Source: Nyssa sinensis
Taxonomy: Eukaryota > Streptophyta > Magnoliopsida > Cornales > Nyssaceae
DNA length: 64,000 bases
Direction of reading: 5' to 3'
NCBI GenBank assembly: GCA_008638375.1
Contig: CM018036.1
Coordinates: 14,246,328 to 14,310,327, forward strand
The position numbers and the translations under genes are program-made. Shown here piece after piece: positions 54,517 to 64,000 of this stretch; within the stretch, counting starts at the first letter, position 1, and each line of letters opens with the position of its first letter. The notes under the pieces were generated by a model. The model did no database searches. It saw only the letters and a program-made list of their open reading frames with translations, and was not told where the DNA came from.

Positions 54517-55696
54517 CTTATGTAAAAAAAAAAGGACTTAAGTGATCAAAACGACCCTTTTGGTCTTTTAATTGTCCCAAATGCCTAAAAATGGTCAAAC
54601 CACCATCAAATCAGCTCACACACCATTAAACTAATAAATTACACGTGCTTAAACTTACAAAATACAATTCGGATGATCAGTTTGTAACTTATGCAAAAAA
54701 ATGGACTTAAGTGATCAAAATAGATCCTTTTGGCCCTTTAATTGCCCAAAATGCCCGAAAATGGTCAAACTACCACCAAACCAGCTCACATAAATCACGA
54801 ATAATAAAATACACATGCTCAAACTTACATAACATAATTCAGATGCCCAGTTTGTAACTTATGCAAAAAAAAAATGACTTAAGTGATTAAAATGAGCCAT
54901 TTGATCGCCCAAAATGCTTGAAAATGGTCAAACCATCACCAAAATAGCTCACACACCTCACGAATAATAAAATACAAGTTCTCAAACTTATAGAACACAA
55001 TCCAAATTTTCGGTTTGTAACTTATCAAAAAAAGGGACTTAAGTGATCAAAACGAGCTCTTTTGGCGCTTTAGTGGCCCCAAATGCCCAAAAATGGTCAA
55101 ACCATCACCAAATCAGATCACACACCTCACAAATAATAAAATACACATGCTCAAACTTATGGAACACAATTCGGATAACCCAGTTTGCAACTTACGCAAA
55201 AAAGGGACTTAAGTGATAAAAAAGGGCCCTTTTGGCTCTTTGACCGCCCAAAATGTCCAGAAACGGTCAAAACAACACCAAACCAATTCACACACCTCAT
55301 GAATAATACAATACATGTGCTCATATTTACAGAATACAATTCGGATGCCCGGTTTGCAACTTATGCAAAAAGGACTTAAGTGATCAAAATAGGGCCCTTT
55401 TGATCACAAAAAATGCCCCGAAACGGTCAAACCACCACCAAACCAAATCACACATTTCACGACTAATAAAATACAAAGTCTCAAACTTATGGAACACAAT
55501 TTAAATGCCCGGTTTGCAACTTAAACAAAAAAGGAACTTAACTCCCCAAAACAGCCCATTTGTCCCTTTGACCGCCCAAAGTGCCCGAAAATGATCATAC
55601 CACTACCAAACCAACTCACAGACATCAAGAATAATAAAATACTTATGCTCAAACTGATGAAACTCAATTCAGATGCTCGGTTTGCAACTTATGCAA
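54508..55696. repeat. Satellite array, seven monomers of 160-171 bp, in the CACTA element
   Basis: The landmark TTTG(T/C)AACTTATGCAAAAA recurs at about 54510, 54681, 54851, 55014, 55184, 55353, 55513 and 55681. Between landmarks lie GGACTTAAGTGATCAAAA, CCAAAATGCCCGAAAATGGT, AAACCAGCTCACACACCTCA and AATAATAAAATACA. Monomers differ by point changes and small indels. Related monomers occur outside the element at 57.25-57.65 and 63.06-63.20 kb. Confidence 0.93.
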
Positions 55697-56039
55697 AAGA
55701 AAATTTGAATTTAATAATTTTTCTTAAATTTTTTTATTGACATTTAATTTTGAATTTCTCTTTTCAGATTACTGGACTCTTGTGTCAGCGTGGAGGTGCT
55801 CTGGGCTGGTACTGACAACTTCTTTCATCTCTTTTTTAAACATTATGTATATATTTGGATCAATTTTTTATTTACTACTTAATTGATTCAAAATTATTTT
55901 GTAATTAAAATTTGTTATATATGGCAAGAATTTCATTTCTCTATCATTTGGAATATGGTTGTATTATATTATTGATGACATAGGTTTGAGCAGGTGAAAT
56001 AAAATTTAGTTGCATGTAATAACTACAGGTGTAAAAAAT
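55697..56039. other. CACTA interior, no gene recognised
   Basis: AT-rich sequence between the satellite and the subterminal repeats. A short exon-like piece (about 55768-55815) is possible but not supported. Confidence 0.5.
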
Positions 56040-56480
56040 TTAATAAGTATTATTAGTGGTGCACGGTGTGCGCCATGCGTCACTAATAAAAGTTGACTAT
56101 TAGCGACGTATACAATGTGCGCCGCTAATAGTGGACTACTAGCTGCATACAGGTTGCTGCCACTAATAATCTATTATTAGATACCCACTAAAGTGTGCGT
56201 TACTAATAGACTACTAGTAGTGACACAACCTCATTCCATTTGATTTTTTTAGCGACACCTATTAGCAGTGTTTAAGAATGTCGTTAATAGTGCTTTATTA
56301 GCAGTGTTTTGTTTTGATTGCCGCAAATAGTATTTGTAACACCACAATTGACTGCATTTTATATGGCGCGTAGCTGAATGCCGCTAATAACCTTTAGCGG
56401 TGATTTATGGATTATTAGCGGGGGCGATTTATGGATTATTAGCGGTGTTTGTGAACGCCGCTAATAGTCCTATTTTTTGT
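56040..56480. repeat. CACTA right subterminal repeats
   Basis: Repeats such as GCGCCGCTAATAGT, TTATTAGCGG and AACGCCGCTAATAGTCC, inverted with respect to the left end. Confidence 0.8.
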
Positions 56481-56484
56481 AGTT

Positions 56485-56487
56485 AGG
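56485..56487. repeat. CACTA target duplication AGG, right
   Basis: Equals 44738-44740. Confidence 0.85.
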
Positions 56488-57240
56488 TCACACTAGTAAT
56501 GAATGACTAATATGATCAAAATGGTTTGAGTGAAAATGCGAGCGCTGAAAGCACGTTTGACTGATATATGTAAGAACGAAGCTCGTGACAGTTATTAGGT
56601 CATTAATATGTTTAAAATAGAGAATGATAAAATATAAAGACACTTGGATCGATTCCATTCACCCTACATGTGAAGAAATGGCATTTGGATCAAGATCGAG
56701 CTATAATCAAGATTATTGAGGATGAACTAATGGTCTCCAACCTTGAGTTGTATGACTACACTTATTCAAGTGATGATGAGCTTCAAAAATATTTGTCTAC
56801 TTGTTTGAAAATAAATAATAAGGAATTTCCTTCCTTGAGTATGCTCCGTGGTATTTTTATGTAATCCAGACTCGGTGTGTAATATAATGAATTATTTACA
56901 TTGTCTAAATATTTATTTAATGAATGGGTACTATTATAATATATGTGGATATCATGTGTTCTTTTTGTAACTAAACGATAATGTAACTCGGTGTGTAATT
57001 GCATTCATGCTTTCATGTAACTTTAACCTCGTTCAAGAGTCTTTTTTTTTGTTGCATTCGTCAATCCTTTTACATTAATTCATTCAGTGATTAGATTTGT
57101 TTGTACTAAAATGATTCTTGAATTTTCTAGAGTTGGATAGTTTGGAAAAACATAAATCTGCATTATAGGTACATATTTAGGTGTGGTATAACATCTATCG
57201 TATGTGGTAGAAACTGGTATGGTATAACATCTATCTCATG
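56485..57240. other. Right flank of the CACTA element
   Basis: 56485-56690 matches 63646-63865. An open 64-codon frame from 56670 (MKKWHLDQDRAIIKIIEDEL) starts near where the two copies diverge. It is unrecognised and probably not a gene. Confidence 0.6.
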
Positions 57241-57249
57241 TGGTAGGAG

Positions 57250-57648
57250 CTCGTGGTACGAAAATAAATAAAATTTTGGGCATTTTGTGAGGCCAAACAT
57301 TCTAATAATGGTCTAACTATCTATAAATCTACACACACCTCCCAACAAACTAAATAGACTAGTAGAAATAAATAGGAACAAATTTGGACTCCCAACTTGT
57401 AAATTATGCAAGAAAAGACATTTTTGAAACTAAAGTTTTCAAAATGATACAAATTTGGGGTTTTGGGTGGCCAAATGACCTAGTAATAGTTTAACTAGCT
57501 TGAAATGACACACACACACATACACCTCAAAACTGACCAAATAGACTAGTAGAAACTAATGGGAACAAATTTGGACTCCCGATTTGCAATTTATACAAGA
57601 AGACAAATTTTAGAAACTTAAGTTTTCAAAATAACCCAGATTTGAGAC
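57250..57648. repeat. Satellite monomers outside CACTA, left part
   Basis: Two monomers about 178 bp apart (GGCCAAA at about 57291 and 57469) with CTCCC(A/G)A(C/T)TTG(T/C)AA.TTAT.CAAGAA landmarks. The order of blocks is the same as in the array at 54.5-55.7 kb, but strongly diverged. Confidence 0.75.
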
Positions 57649-58267
57649 TAACGTAGTGTGGAGCGTGAAGGAGAATCAAACACGTTGAATTCCTTAGCAA
57701 CCAAGAACAAAGGGGACTCTTAACCCAAAGAGAATAAATCTCAAATTTCTAAACAGAAATATATTATTGACAATCTAAATAATAAAGACTGCTTTATATT
57801 ATATATATATATATATATAGGTTAAGACTACTACTAATTTGAATAAGAACCTACTAATTCCTTATACTAGTTCTATTACAATTACGAAACTAGAATAATT
57901 CCTAAAAAGAGAAAAAATCCAAAATTAATACAAGTTTGGGCTTTTTAGAAAACTAGACCATATCAAACTAGGAAACTATAGCCACAAACATGAGTTAATT
58001 TGGACTTCCCTAAACAAAGTAATTGTAAAATCAAAAGTTACTATAAATGGAAAAAAAGTCAAATTAGAGGCCTAAACGAAGTTGTTTGGCCCTGGGGCAT
58101 CTTCGGTCATGGCAAAGCGAAGAGTATTTCCCGTCTTGCTGTTGTGGGTTAAGATAGGGTCCCCGTTCCCAAAAATTGTGACTCACCAACTCTGTGTCTA
58201 CTAGTACTTTTTTTTGGGATAAGACTTGAAACGTTTTTCAAAAGCCTCTATAACTTTTTCTACATTA
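57649..58267 (-). repeat. 3' LTR of the decayed gypsy element
   Basis: About 619 bp; it aligns with 62436-63059 including an internal (TA)n run (about 57798-57820). Confidence 0.87.
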
Positions 58268-58280
58268 GTCCCCTTCTCTT
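58268..58280 (-). other. Polypurine tract of the decayed gypsy element
   Basis: Plus GTCCCCTTCTCTT reversed is AAGAGAAGGGGAC, adjacent to the 3' LTR. Confidence 0.8.
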
Positions 58281-58338
58281 AAAAAGAACTCAACCTCCAG
58301 TTACAATCGGGATAGAAAGGGTTTTCTTCATGGCACTC

Positions 58339-59087
58339 TTAGATGTTAGAAATATTAAAAGTTTGTGAAACTCCTATAGTGTTTGGTAAATCAACAATAT
58401 AAGCATTGTCATAGACCTTGTGCACAATTTTGTATGGGCTATATTTCTTTGGTTTCAATTTGCTGTAGCTGCCAACTGAAAATCTCTCTCTGCACAAGAA
58501 GACCATAACATAATCTCCTTTCTTGAACACCTTGGCACATCTATGCTTATCTACAACTTTCTTGTACTTGGCATTGGTCTGTTCCAATTTCTACTTCACC
58601 TTAGCATGTATTGCTTGGGCCTGTTTTTCCATATTTTTTATTGCAATACTCACACTATGGCCCTTAGGCAATCGAACCAAGTCTATAATATGCTTTGGCT
58701 GAGTGATGTAGATAACTGCAAAAGGTGTTCTTCCTGTGGCACTATGAACAACATTGTTATATGCAAACTTAGCTTGTGGCAATCATAATCTCACTACTTA
58801 GGCCTATCTCCACAAATACTGTGAACAAGGTTACCCAATGTTCTATTTGTCACCTCTGTTTGGCCATCTGTTTAGGGATGAACTATAGTACTATGCTTCA
58901 AGGAAGTGTCAAACATTCTCCACAAAGTAACCCTAAAAGTGACTAAGGAACTTGTGTGATGAGTGTGATGGATTGTGGAACTCCATGGAGTCTCACAATC
59001 TCTCAAAAAAATAGTTATGCAATGTGTGAAGAATATGATCTTTTTTGGCATGGAATGAAGTGAGCTACTTAGAAAACCTGTTAACAA
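58339..59087 (-). pseudogene. Integrase of the decayed gypsy element
   Basis: Pieces: the core end with TDGQTEVTNRTLGNL (about 58800-58870), AKFAYNNVVHSATGRTPFAV, then EQTNAKYKKVVDKHRCAKVF, KKGDYVMVFLCRERFSVGSY and AYIVDLPNTIGVSQTFNISN. The conserved E remains, but frames are broken between the pieces. Confidence 0.8.
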
Positions 59088-59368
59088 CTACAAAAACAAA
59101 ATTTACCTAGTCCTAACACAAACTTCATAGACATGTCTTCCTAAATAGAATTTGGAACAGATAAAGGAGTATAAAGACCAATGTTTGAGACCAACGTTCC
59201 TTCATACTTACTATTGTCTTATCTCTGTCCATATGTCCACTAAATCTACTGCCATCATGAATCAGCTTCTTTCGTAGGGATGTTTGAGGGATACAAAAAA
59301 AGTTGCCTTTTAGTAATTACCCTTCAAGCATATAAAACTTGCAACAACTTGAGACCCTTGCACTTGGC

Positions 59369-60200
59369 CTAAATTTCCTTGAAATCTGTATCTTCATCAT
59401 ACAATTCCTTCAGAAACTCAAATCCCACAACCTCTTGTGCTAATGTAACAAGAAGATTAGCCCTTTTAGTTAACACATCTGCAACTTTATTTAAGCTGCT
59501 AGATTTGTGTTTGATGACAAATGGAAACTTTTGAAGGCATGTAGACCATCTCATATGCATTTTATTCAAAACATTTTAGCTGTTGATGTACTTTAAAGCT
59601 TGGTGTTCTGTGTATAACAAACTCTCGCTACACAAGATGATGCTTTAAGGCTCTAATAATTGCATATAATTCCTGATCATAGGTACTCCACTTTTGACGG
59701 GACTCACCTAGATTCTCACTAAAGAATGCCACTAATCGCTTCTCTTGAGACAATACTACCCTAATGCCAACTTCACTCACATCACATTATACTTCAAAAA
59801 CCTTCTCAAAGCTAGGTAAGGCCAAAACTTGGAATAGTGCATAACTTCTCTTTAATCAAGGTGAAGCTTTTTTTTTTTTTGCCTTTTCACCCTAATAAAA
59901 CTTCCATGTTTTCAAGCATTCAATAATTGGAGTTGTAATTGCACTGAAATTAGGGATGAATCTGTAGTAGAATGTCGCTAGACCATAAAACTCCACACAT
60001 TACCAACTGCTTGGGTGTTGGCCACTCACGAATTGCCCGTACTTTTTCTTCATTCACATGAATGCCATCTGTGCTAACCACATAGGCCAAATATAATAAA
60101 CTGTTAGTAAAAAAATTTCACTTTATAAGGTTGATGTATAACTTACTTTCCAACAGCACTGTCAGGATTTGCCGTAGATGATCAAGATTCTTTTTTTTTT
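59369..60200 (-). pseudogene. RNase H region of the decayed gypsy element
   Basis: Fragments only. 59369-59569 encodes [40 protein letters not shown] and [20 protein letters not shown], matching the RNase H end and linker of the nested element. Upstream is broken by stops and a poly-T run near 59870. Confidence 0.75.
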
Positions 60201-60219
60201 CTTTTCAGTTTTGCTATAA

Positions 60220-60761
60220 ATAAGAATATGATCAAAATAAACAATAGAAAACTTTCTAACAAAAGGCCTCAAAGTTTAGTTCATGACTCACATAAAAGTG
60301 CTGGGTGCATTGGTTAAGCTGAAAGGCATCACCAACCACTCATACAAGCCATCCTTAGTCTTAAATGTAGATTTCCATTCAACACCAGACCTAATCCAAA
60401 TTTGATAGTAGCCACCATGAAGATCAATCTTGAAAAATAACTTTGAACCCTCAATCATATCAAGCATGTCATCTAAGCATGGAATAAGAAATTTGTATTT
60501 GATGGCAATCTTGTTAATGGCCTTACAATCTATGCACATGCGCCATCTGCCATCATTTTGTGGCACCAATAGGACAAGGACTGCACAAGGACTTATACTT
60601 TCTTGAATGGACCCCTTTTCCAGCGAGTCCTTTATCTTCTCTCTCAGAATCTCATTCTCCTTCGGACTCATTCTGTAATGGGCTAGATTTGGAAGGCCTG
60701 CACCAGGTACTAGATCAATGTGGTGTTGAATATCTCTCATAGGAGGCAAACAATTGGGCAT
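60220..60761 (-). pseudogene. Reverse transcriptase of the decayed gypsy element
   Basis: The open part 60288-60761 holds [53 protein letters not shown] and [18 protein letters not shown]. After a short break comes the active-site motif, which reads YFDHILIYS (His codon 60228-60230) where the family has YFDD. The second catalytic Asp is therefore lost. Confidence 0.87.
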
Positions 60762-61195
60762 GTCTTCATAAACTAATTCGCTGAATTATTTTAACAATGG
60801 CTACACTTTTTATTGCACAACCACTATTGAATCTGTCTTTGGATCCTCTATCACCAATCATGATAACGTTTACCAATAAAAATAGGAACACGACATATTT
60901 TTGTTACCTTCACCGTTGGTCCCTTTTTCATCCAACCAATTGTGTATGGAAAATGATGCTTTTGTATAGGCAGTTTCATGCGATCCACTAGCTTCTTGGT
61001 CACAAAGTTCTCGCAGCTTCCACTGTCAATAATTAAATTGCAAACCTTTTGATTAACGGTATAACATGATTGAAAGATGTTATGGCGTTGGCTCGTGTCT
61101 ATCTACTTTAGTGCATACAACAACCGTTGCACCACACAGTTGACTCACTTTCCATCTTCTTCTGTGAATTCTCCTCCTTCATAAAAATCATCTTC

Positions 61196-62403
61196 TCAAG
61201 CATGTTCCTCTTCATCTATCTCCTTAATAGCATCATCGTTCTCAATATAGTTAATAGGCTGTTGATCTAGACAACAATTAGAGTGATGCCTTGTTTTACC
61301 ACAACGATAGAACTTGCCAGGTGTAGGCTTGGCACAGGGATTTGTATTCGTAGTGGGTACTGGCTTTTTCGGAGGGCCTCTCCTACTTTTTTCCTTTGTA
61401 TAACTCGAGTTGCGGTTTGATCTGAATAAGTTGAACAGAAGATTGAACTGGTGCTTTTTGAGTGTCTTTTCCATTATCACTTGATGCATATAAGGATTCG
61501 AGAAAATTCATACAAAAGGGTACTGTACTTGAACTTCTAGCCCTTCTTTCCCTTTCCAACAATTCTGCCCTTAGCTCCATGTTATAAGCCTCATTAACCT
61601 TCAACAAAGCCTGCAATCTAATTTTGTCATGGATTGAAGGCTTAAGTCTGCTTAAATATCGTGCCACCTTCTACACTTTTGTTTCAGCCAGATTATTGTG
61701 AATAGACAGTCAGTTAAAGTCTGTTGTATAATAAAAAACTGATCAACTTCCTTAGGTGCAATTCTGGTATACCCAAAATAGGTACGACTCATAATCTCGA
61801 GGAGAGAAATCTTCCTATCATATAGTACTTCATCTTTTTCCAGATTTGAACTGGTTGTTTGCCTCGCTGTTGTCGATTTTGTTACAATTGGCTCCACCAA
61901 ACTACCGCTCCACCCTTCAGTTTAAATGCAATAAGCTTGACCATTTTGTTATCGGGAATTTTCATCATGTTCAGAAATCGATCAGCCTTAGAAATCTAGT
62001 CAAGGAAATTCTTAATGTTAAGATTTTCATTAAAGGTAGCGATGCTGGCCTTCATGTGATAATCCTCAAAATCTCGATTCCATCTTGTAGGCCTACGAAC
62101 CTCGTAGGCCTCCTCATCATCTGAATCTGGTTCGCCTCTATAGATAGGTTGCCTTTGTAGACGCTGTGTTGGTATAGTTTTATCTTTAGGATGGCTTCGG
62201 CCAAATCCTTTGGCGCGATTCCTATCAATTGGAGGGTCTCTAAGGATATTAAAATTGAGTCGCATGAGTGTCTGTTGTATTGCACTAAGTTGATCATTGA
62301 TTTGTGCTAACTGTTCCTCGTGATCGTCAATTGTTACCAATGTAGCCTCCATCCCACGACGAACGTCAATGAGATTTGGGTTCTCGACTCCGTCGTTTGC
62401 CAT
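61196..62403 (-). pseudogene. Gag of the decayed gypsy element
   Basis: ATG at 62403 (MANDGVENPNLIDVRRGMEA), open to a TAG at 61996 (ENLNIKNFLD). Later pieces continue in other frames: [20 protein letters not shown] (from about 61667) and the zinc-knuckle remnant FYRCGKTRHHSNCC (about 61270-61310). The first Cys of the CX2CX4HX4C pattern is Phe, so RNA binding by this copy would be impaired. Confidence 0.85.
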
Positions 62404-62426
62404 TGAGCTAGGAAAATCTTCACTTT

Positions 62427-62434
62427 GATACCAA
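62427..62434 (-). other. Primer-binding site of the decayed gypsy element
   Basis: Plus-strand GATACCAA reversed is TTGGTATC, the start of the tRNA-Met complement. Confidence 0.8.
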
Positions 62435-62435
62435 C

Positions 62436-63059
62436 TAACACAGTGCGGAACGTGAAGGAGAATCAAACACATTGAATTCTTTAGTAACCAGGATAAAATG
62501 GGACTCCTCACTCAAAGAGAACAAATTTCAAATTTCTAAACAGAAATATATTATTGATAATCTAAATAATAAGTACTCCTTTACATCATATATATATATA
62601 TATATATATATAGGTTAAGACTACTACTAATCTAAATAGGAATCTACTAATTCCTTACAGTAATCCTATTACAACTAGGAAACTAGAATAATTCCGAAAA
62701 GGAGGAAAAATTTGAAATTAATAAAAGTTAGGGCTCTTAGAAAACTAGAAACCATATTAAACTAGGAAACTATAGCTGCAAGAAGAAGTTAATTCAAACT
62801 TTCCTAAACAAAGTAATTGCAAAATCAAAAGTTACTACAAATGGCTAAAAAGTCAAATTAGAGCCAAAACGAAGTCGTTTGGCTCCGGAGTAGCTTTGGT
62901 TATGGCGAAGCAATGAGTATTGTATGTCTCGCCGTTTTGGATAAAAATAGGGTTTCCGTTCCCAAAAATATGTTATGTGTCTACTAGTACTTTTTCATGG
63001 AATGGGACTTGGAACGTTCCCATTGTTTTTTAAAAGCCTCCGTAACTCGTTCTACATCA
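62436..63059 (-). repeat. 5' LTR of the decayed gypsy element
   Basis: About 624 bp. On the minus strand it starts TGATGTAGAACGAGTTACGG. Confidence 0.87.
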
Positions 63060-63202
63060 TTTGGGGTTTTGAGTAGTCAAATGGCTTGACAACGGTCTAA
63101 CTACCTTGAAAACGACACACACCTCACAACCGACGCAATAGGCTTGTAAAAACTAATGGAAACAAATTTAGACTCTTGACTTGCAACTTATACAAGAAAT
63201 TA
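63060..63202. repeat. Satellite monomer outside CACTA, right part
   Basis: It continues the monomer interrupted at 57648 (TTTGGGGTTTTGAGTAGTCA ... ACTTGCAACTTATACAAGAA) on the far side of the gypsy element. Confidence 0.75.
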
Positions 63203-63868
63203 AAGTTATGATCATTATTGCATATGGCTTTTTTCCCAAGAAAACCACCATATTTATAATATTTGATTATAGCCAATTTTGTGTTTGTTTTGTATTATTC
63301 ACAAATAAGTGATTTAACTATTGGGACAATAGTTTTTTTTTTGGGTTGTTGTGGCTTTAACAATTCTTTTAACTATTGGGACTTTTGATTGCATTGAAAC
63401 GAATATCAATTTGATAGGTTCCTCTAAATGCCCTTGAATCACAAAAAATTGAAGAATAAGTCAAAACATGAGGGAACTTCATCAAAAGACCCTGAGGAGT
63501 TACTCAAATTGAAGGAAACCTTTAATGGGATCGAATATAGATCCAAGTGGCCGAAAGTGGTATAGGAAAGACGTGAGTTTGTGAACAAGACCATCAATGC
63601 ATAGAAGCCATTCACACCGCGAGTTTACAAGCAACCCCCAACTGCAGGTCATGTTATAGATGAAAGATTAGTATGATCAAAATTGTTTGAATGAAAATGT
63701 GAGCTTGTGGTATGCTATTATTGGCAGGAATTACTAATGTCGAAAGCAAGTTCGACTAATGTTTAAGAACGAAGCTCGTGACAGTGATTAAGTCATTAAT
63801 AGGTTGAAAATAGAGAATGATCATATATAAAAACACTTGGATCGATTCCATTCAACCCATCGATTGTT
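63203..63868. repeat. Second copy of the CACTA flank without the transposon (related empty site)
   Basis: 63203-63648 matches about 44178-44740, and 63646-63865 matches 56485-56690. At the junction the sequence reads CAACTGCAGGTCATG with one AGG (63646-63648), where the other copy has AGG, CACTA, AGG. The copies differ by many substitutions and indels, so the duplication is old. Confidence 0.85.
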
Positions 63869-63965
63869 TTTAGCTTCATCAATTTATGTTTGTGTTGGCT
63901 TGGCTACAACTTTCCTCTTCGTTAGATGCTTTTTTATGAGGAGTGAAATAAGAGTTTCGACCCGA
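63858..63965 (-). pseudogene. Fragment of a DUF247 gene 5' end
   Basis: Plus-strand TTTTTAGCTTCATCAATTTA, then TGTGTTGGCT..CA.CTTTCCT and GAGTGAAATAAGAGTTT.G, matches 26404-26515, the first coding bases of the DUF247 gene, in the same orientation. On the minus strand it reads MKLKT like the intact gene. The rest of a gene body is absent to the left, so it is a truncated copy. Confidence 0.6.
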
Positions 63966-64000
63966 AAGCGATTGCTTTGTTAACTTTATATTACAACCAA

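Larger units (their letters stand above)
44741..56484. mobile_element. CACTA (En/Spm) DNA transposon with a nested retrotransposon
   Basis: The left end is CACTACAAGAAA. The right end, reversed, is AACTACAAAAAA, whose first base is mutated from C. Both sides have the 3-bp duplication AGG (44738-44740, 56485-56487) typical of CACTA elements. Short subterminal motifs (TAGCGACGCA, GCCGCTAATA) crowd both ends (44755-45060 and about 56040-56480), where transposase subunits bind. The interior holds a truncated TNPD-like gene, a TNPA-like exon and a satellite array. A 5.65-kb gypsy element is inserted at 47210-52859, so about 6.1 kb is CACTA. The uninterrupted related site at 63.2-63.87 kb confirms both borders. 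Confidence 0.92.
57649..63059 (-). mobile_element. Decayed Ty3/gypsy retrotransposon, about 5.4 kb
   Basis: LTRs at about 57649-58267 and 62436-63059. The primer-binding site is at 62427-62434 (GATACCAA reversed) and the polypurine tract at 58268-58280. Read on the minus strand it has gag, reverse transcriptase, RNase H and integrase pieces closely resembling those of the nested element on + at 47210-52859, so both belong to one clade. It is more decayed: frameshifts and stops throughout, a lost catalytic Asp, a damaged zinc knuckle. It split a satellite monomer; TTTGA near 57641 and TTTGG at 63060 may be its duplication. Confidence 0.9.

Overview
The window is nuclear DNA from a flowering plant, most likely a eudicot. 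It is AT-rich, has plant-type splice signals, one plant-type phosphatidylinositol 4-kinase gamma gene, DUF247 genes, and many plant transposable elements (Ty3/gypsy, CACTA, LINE, MULE- and hAT-like). Nothing in it is bacterial or organellar. The species cannot be named from the sequence alone.

Layout. 1-9 kb is repeat debris: two copies of one short, gag-only LTR family (1-1349 on +, 6919-8866 on -) around a dead LINE (about 4.57-6.64 kb, -). 9-12.4 kb is AT-rich intergenic DNA. 12.4-16.3 kb holds the clearest host gene, a PI4K-gamma with its whole coding region in one exon (14030-15949) behind an intron-containing 5' leader. 17652-21137 is a 3.5-kb solo LTR bounded by the 5-bp duplication AATAG. 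23543-26519 (-) is a DUF247 gene made of two fused units, which reads through only if a 127-bp intron is spliced. 26.5-31.6 kb is intergenic with three terminal-inverted-repeat elements. 31906-43473 is a complete 11.6-kb Tat-lineage Ty3/gypsy element (-) with the duplication ACAAT. On the opposite strand it carries two gene-like units, and beside them a hierarchical minisatellite. 44741-56484 is an 11.7-kb CACTA element (duplication AGG) whose transposase genes are broken. Inside it lie a 170-bp satellite array and a nested 5.65-kb Ty3/gypsy element (47210-52859, duplication AACCT). 57649-63059 is a decayed Ty3/gypsy element (-) related to the nested one and inserted into another stretch of the same satellite family. 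63.2-63.87 kb is a second copy of the DNA flanking the CACTA element, without the transposon: a related empty site. Just after it is a fragment of a DUF247 5' end.

How it fits together. Only the PI4K-gamma and DUF247 loci look like host genes. The rest records layered insertions: old flank DNA was duplicated, CACTA entered one copy, a gypsy element entered CACTA, and satellite repeats grew both inside and outside CACTA. The most interesting signals are the fused DUF247 gene with an intron apparently made from duplicated coding repeats, the two antisense units plus higher-order minisatellite in the Tat element, and the empty-site proof of the CACTA insertion. All calls were made by eye; no database search was run.
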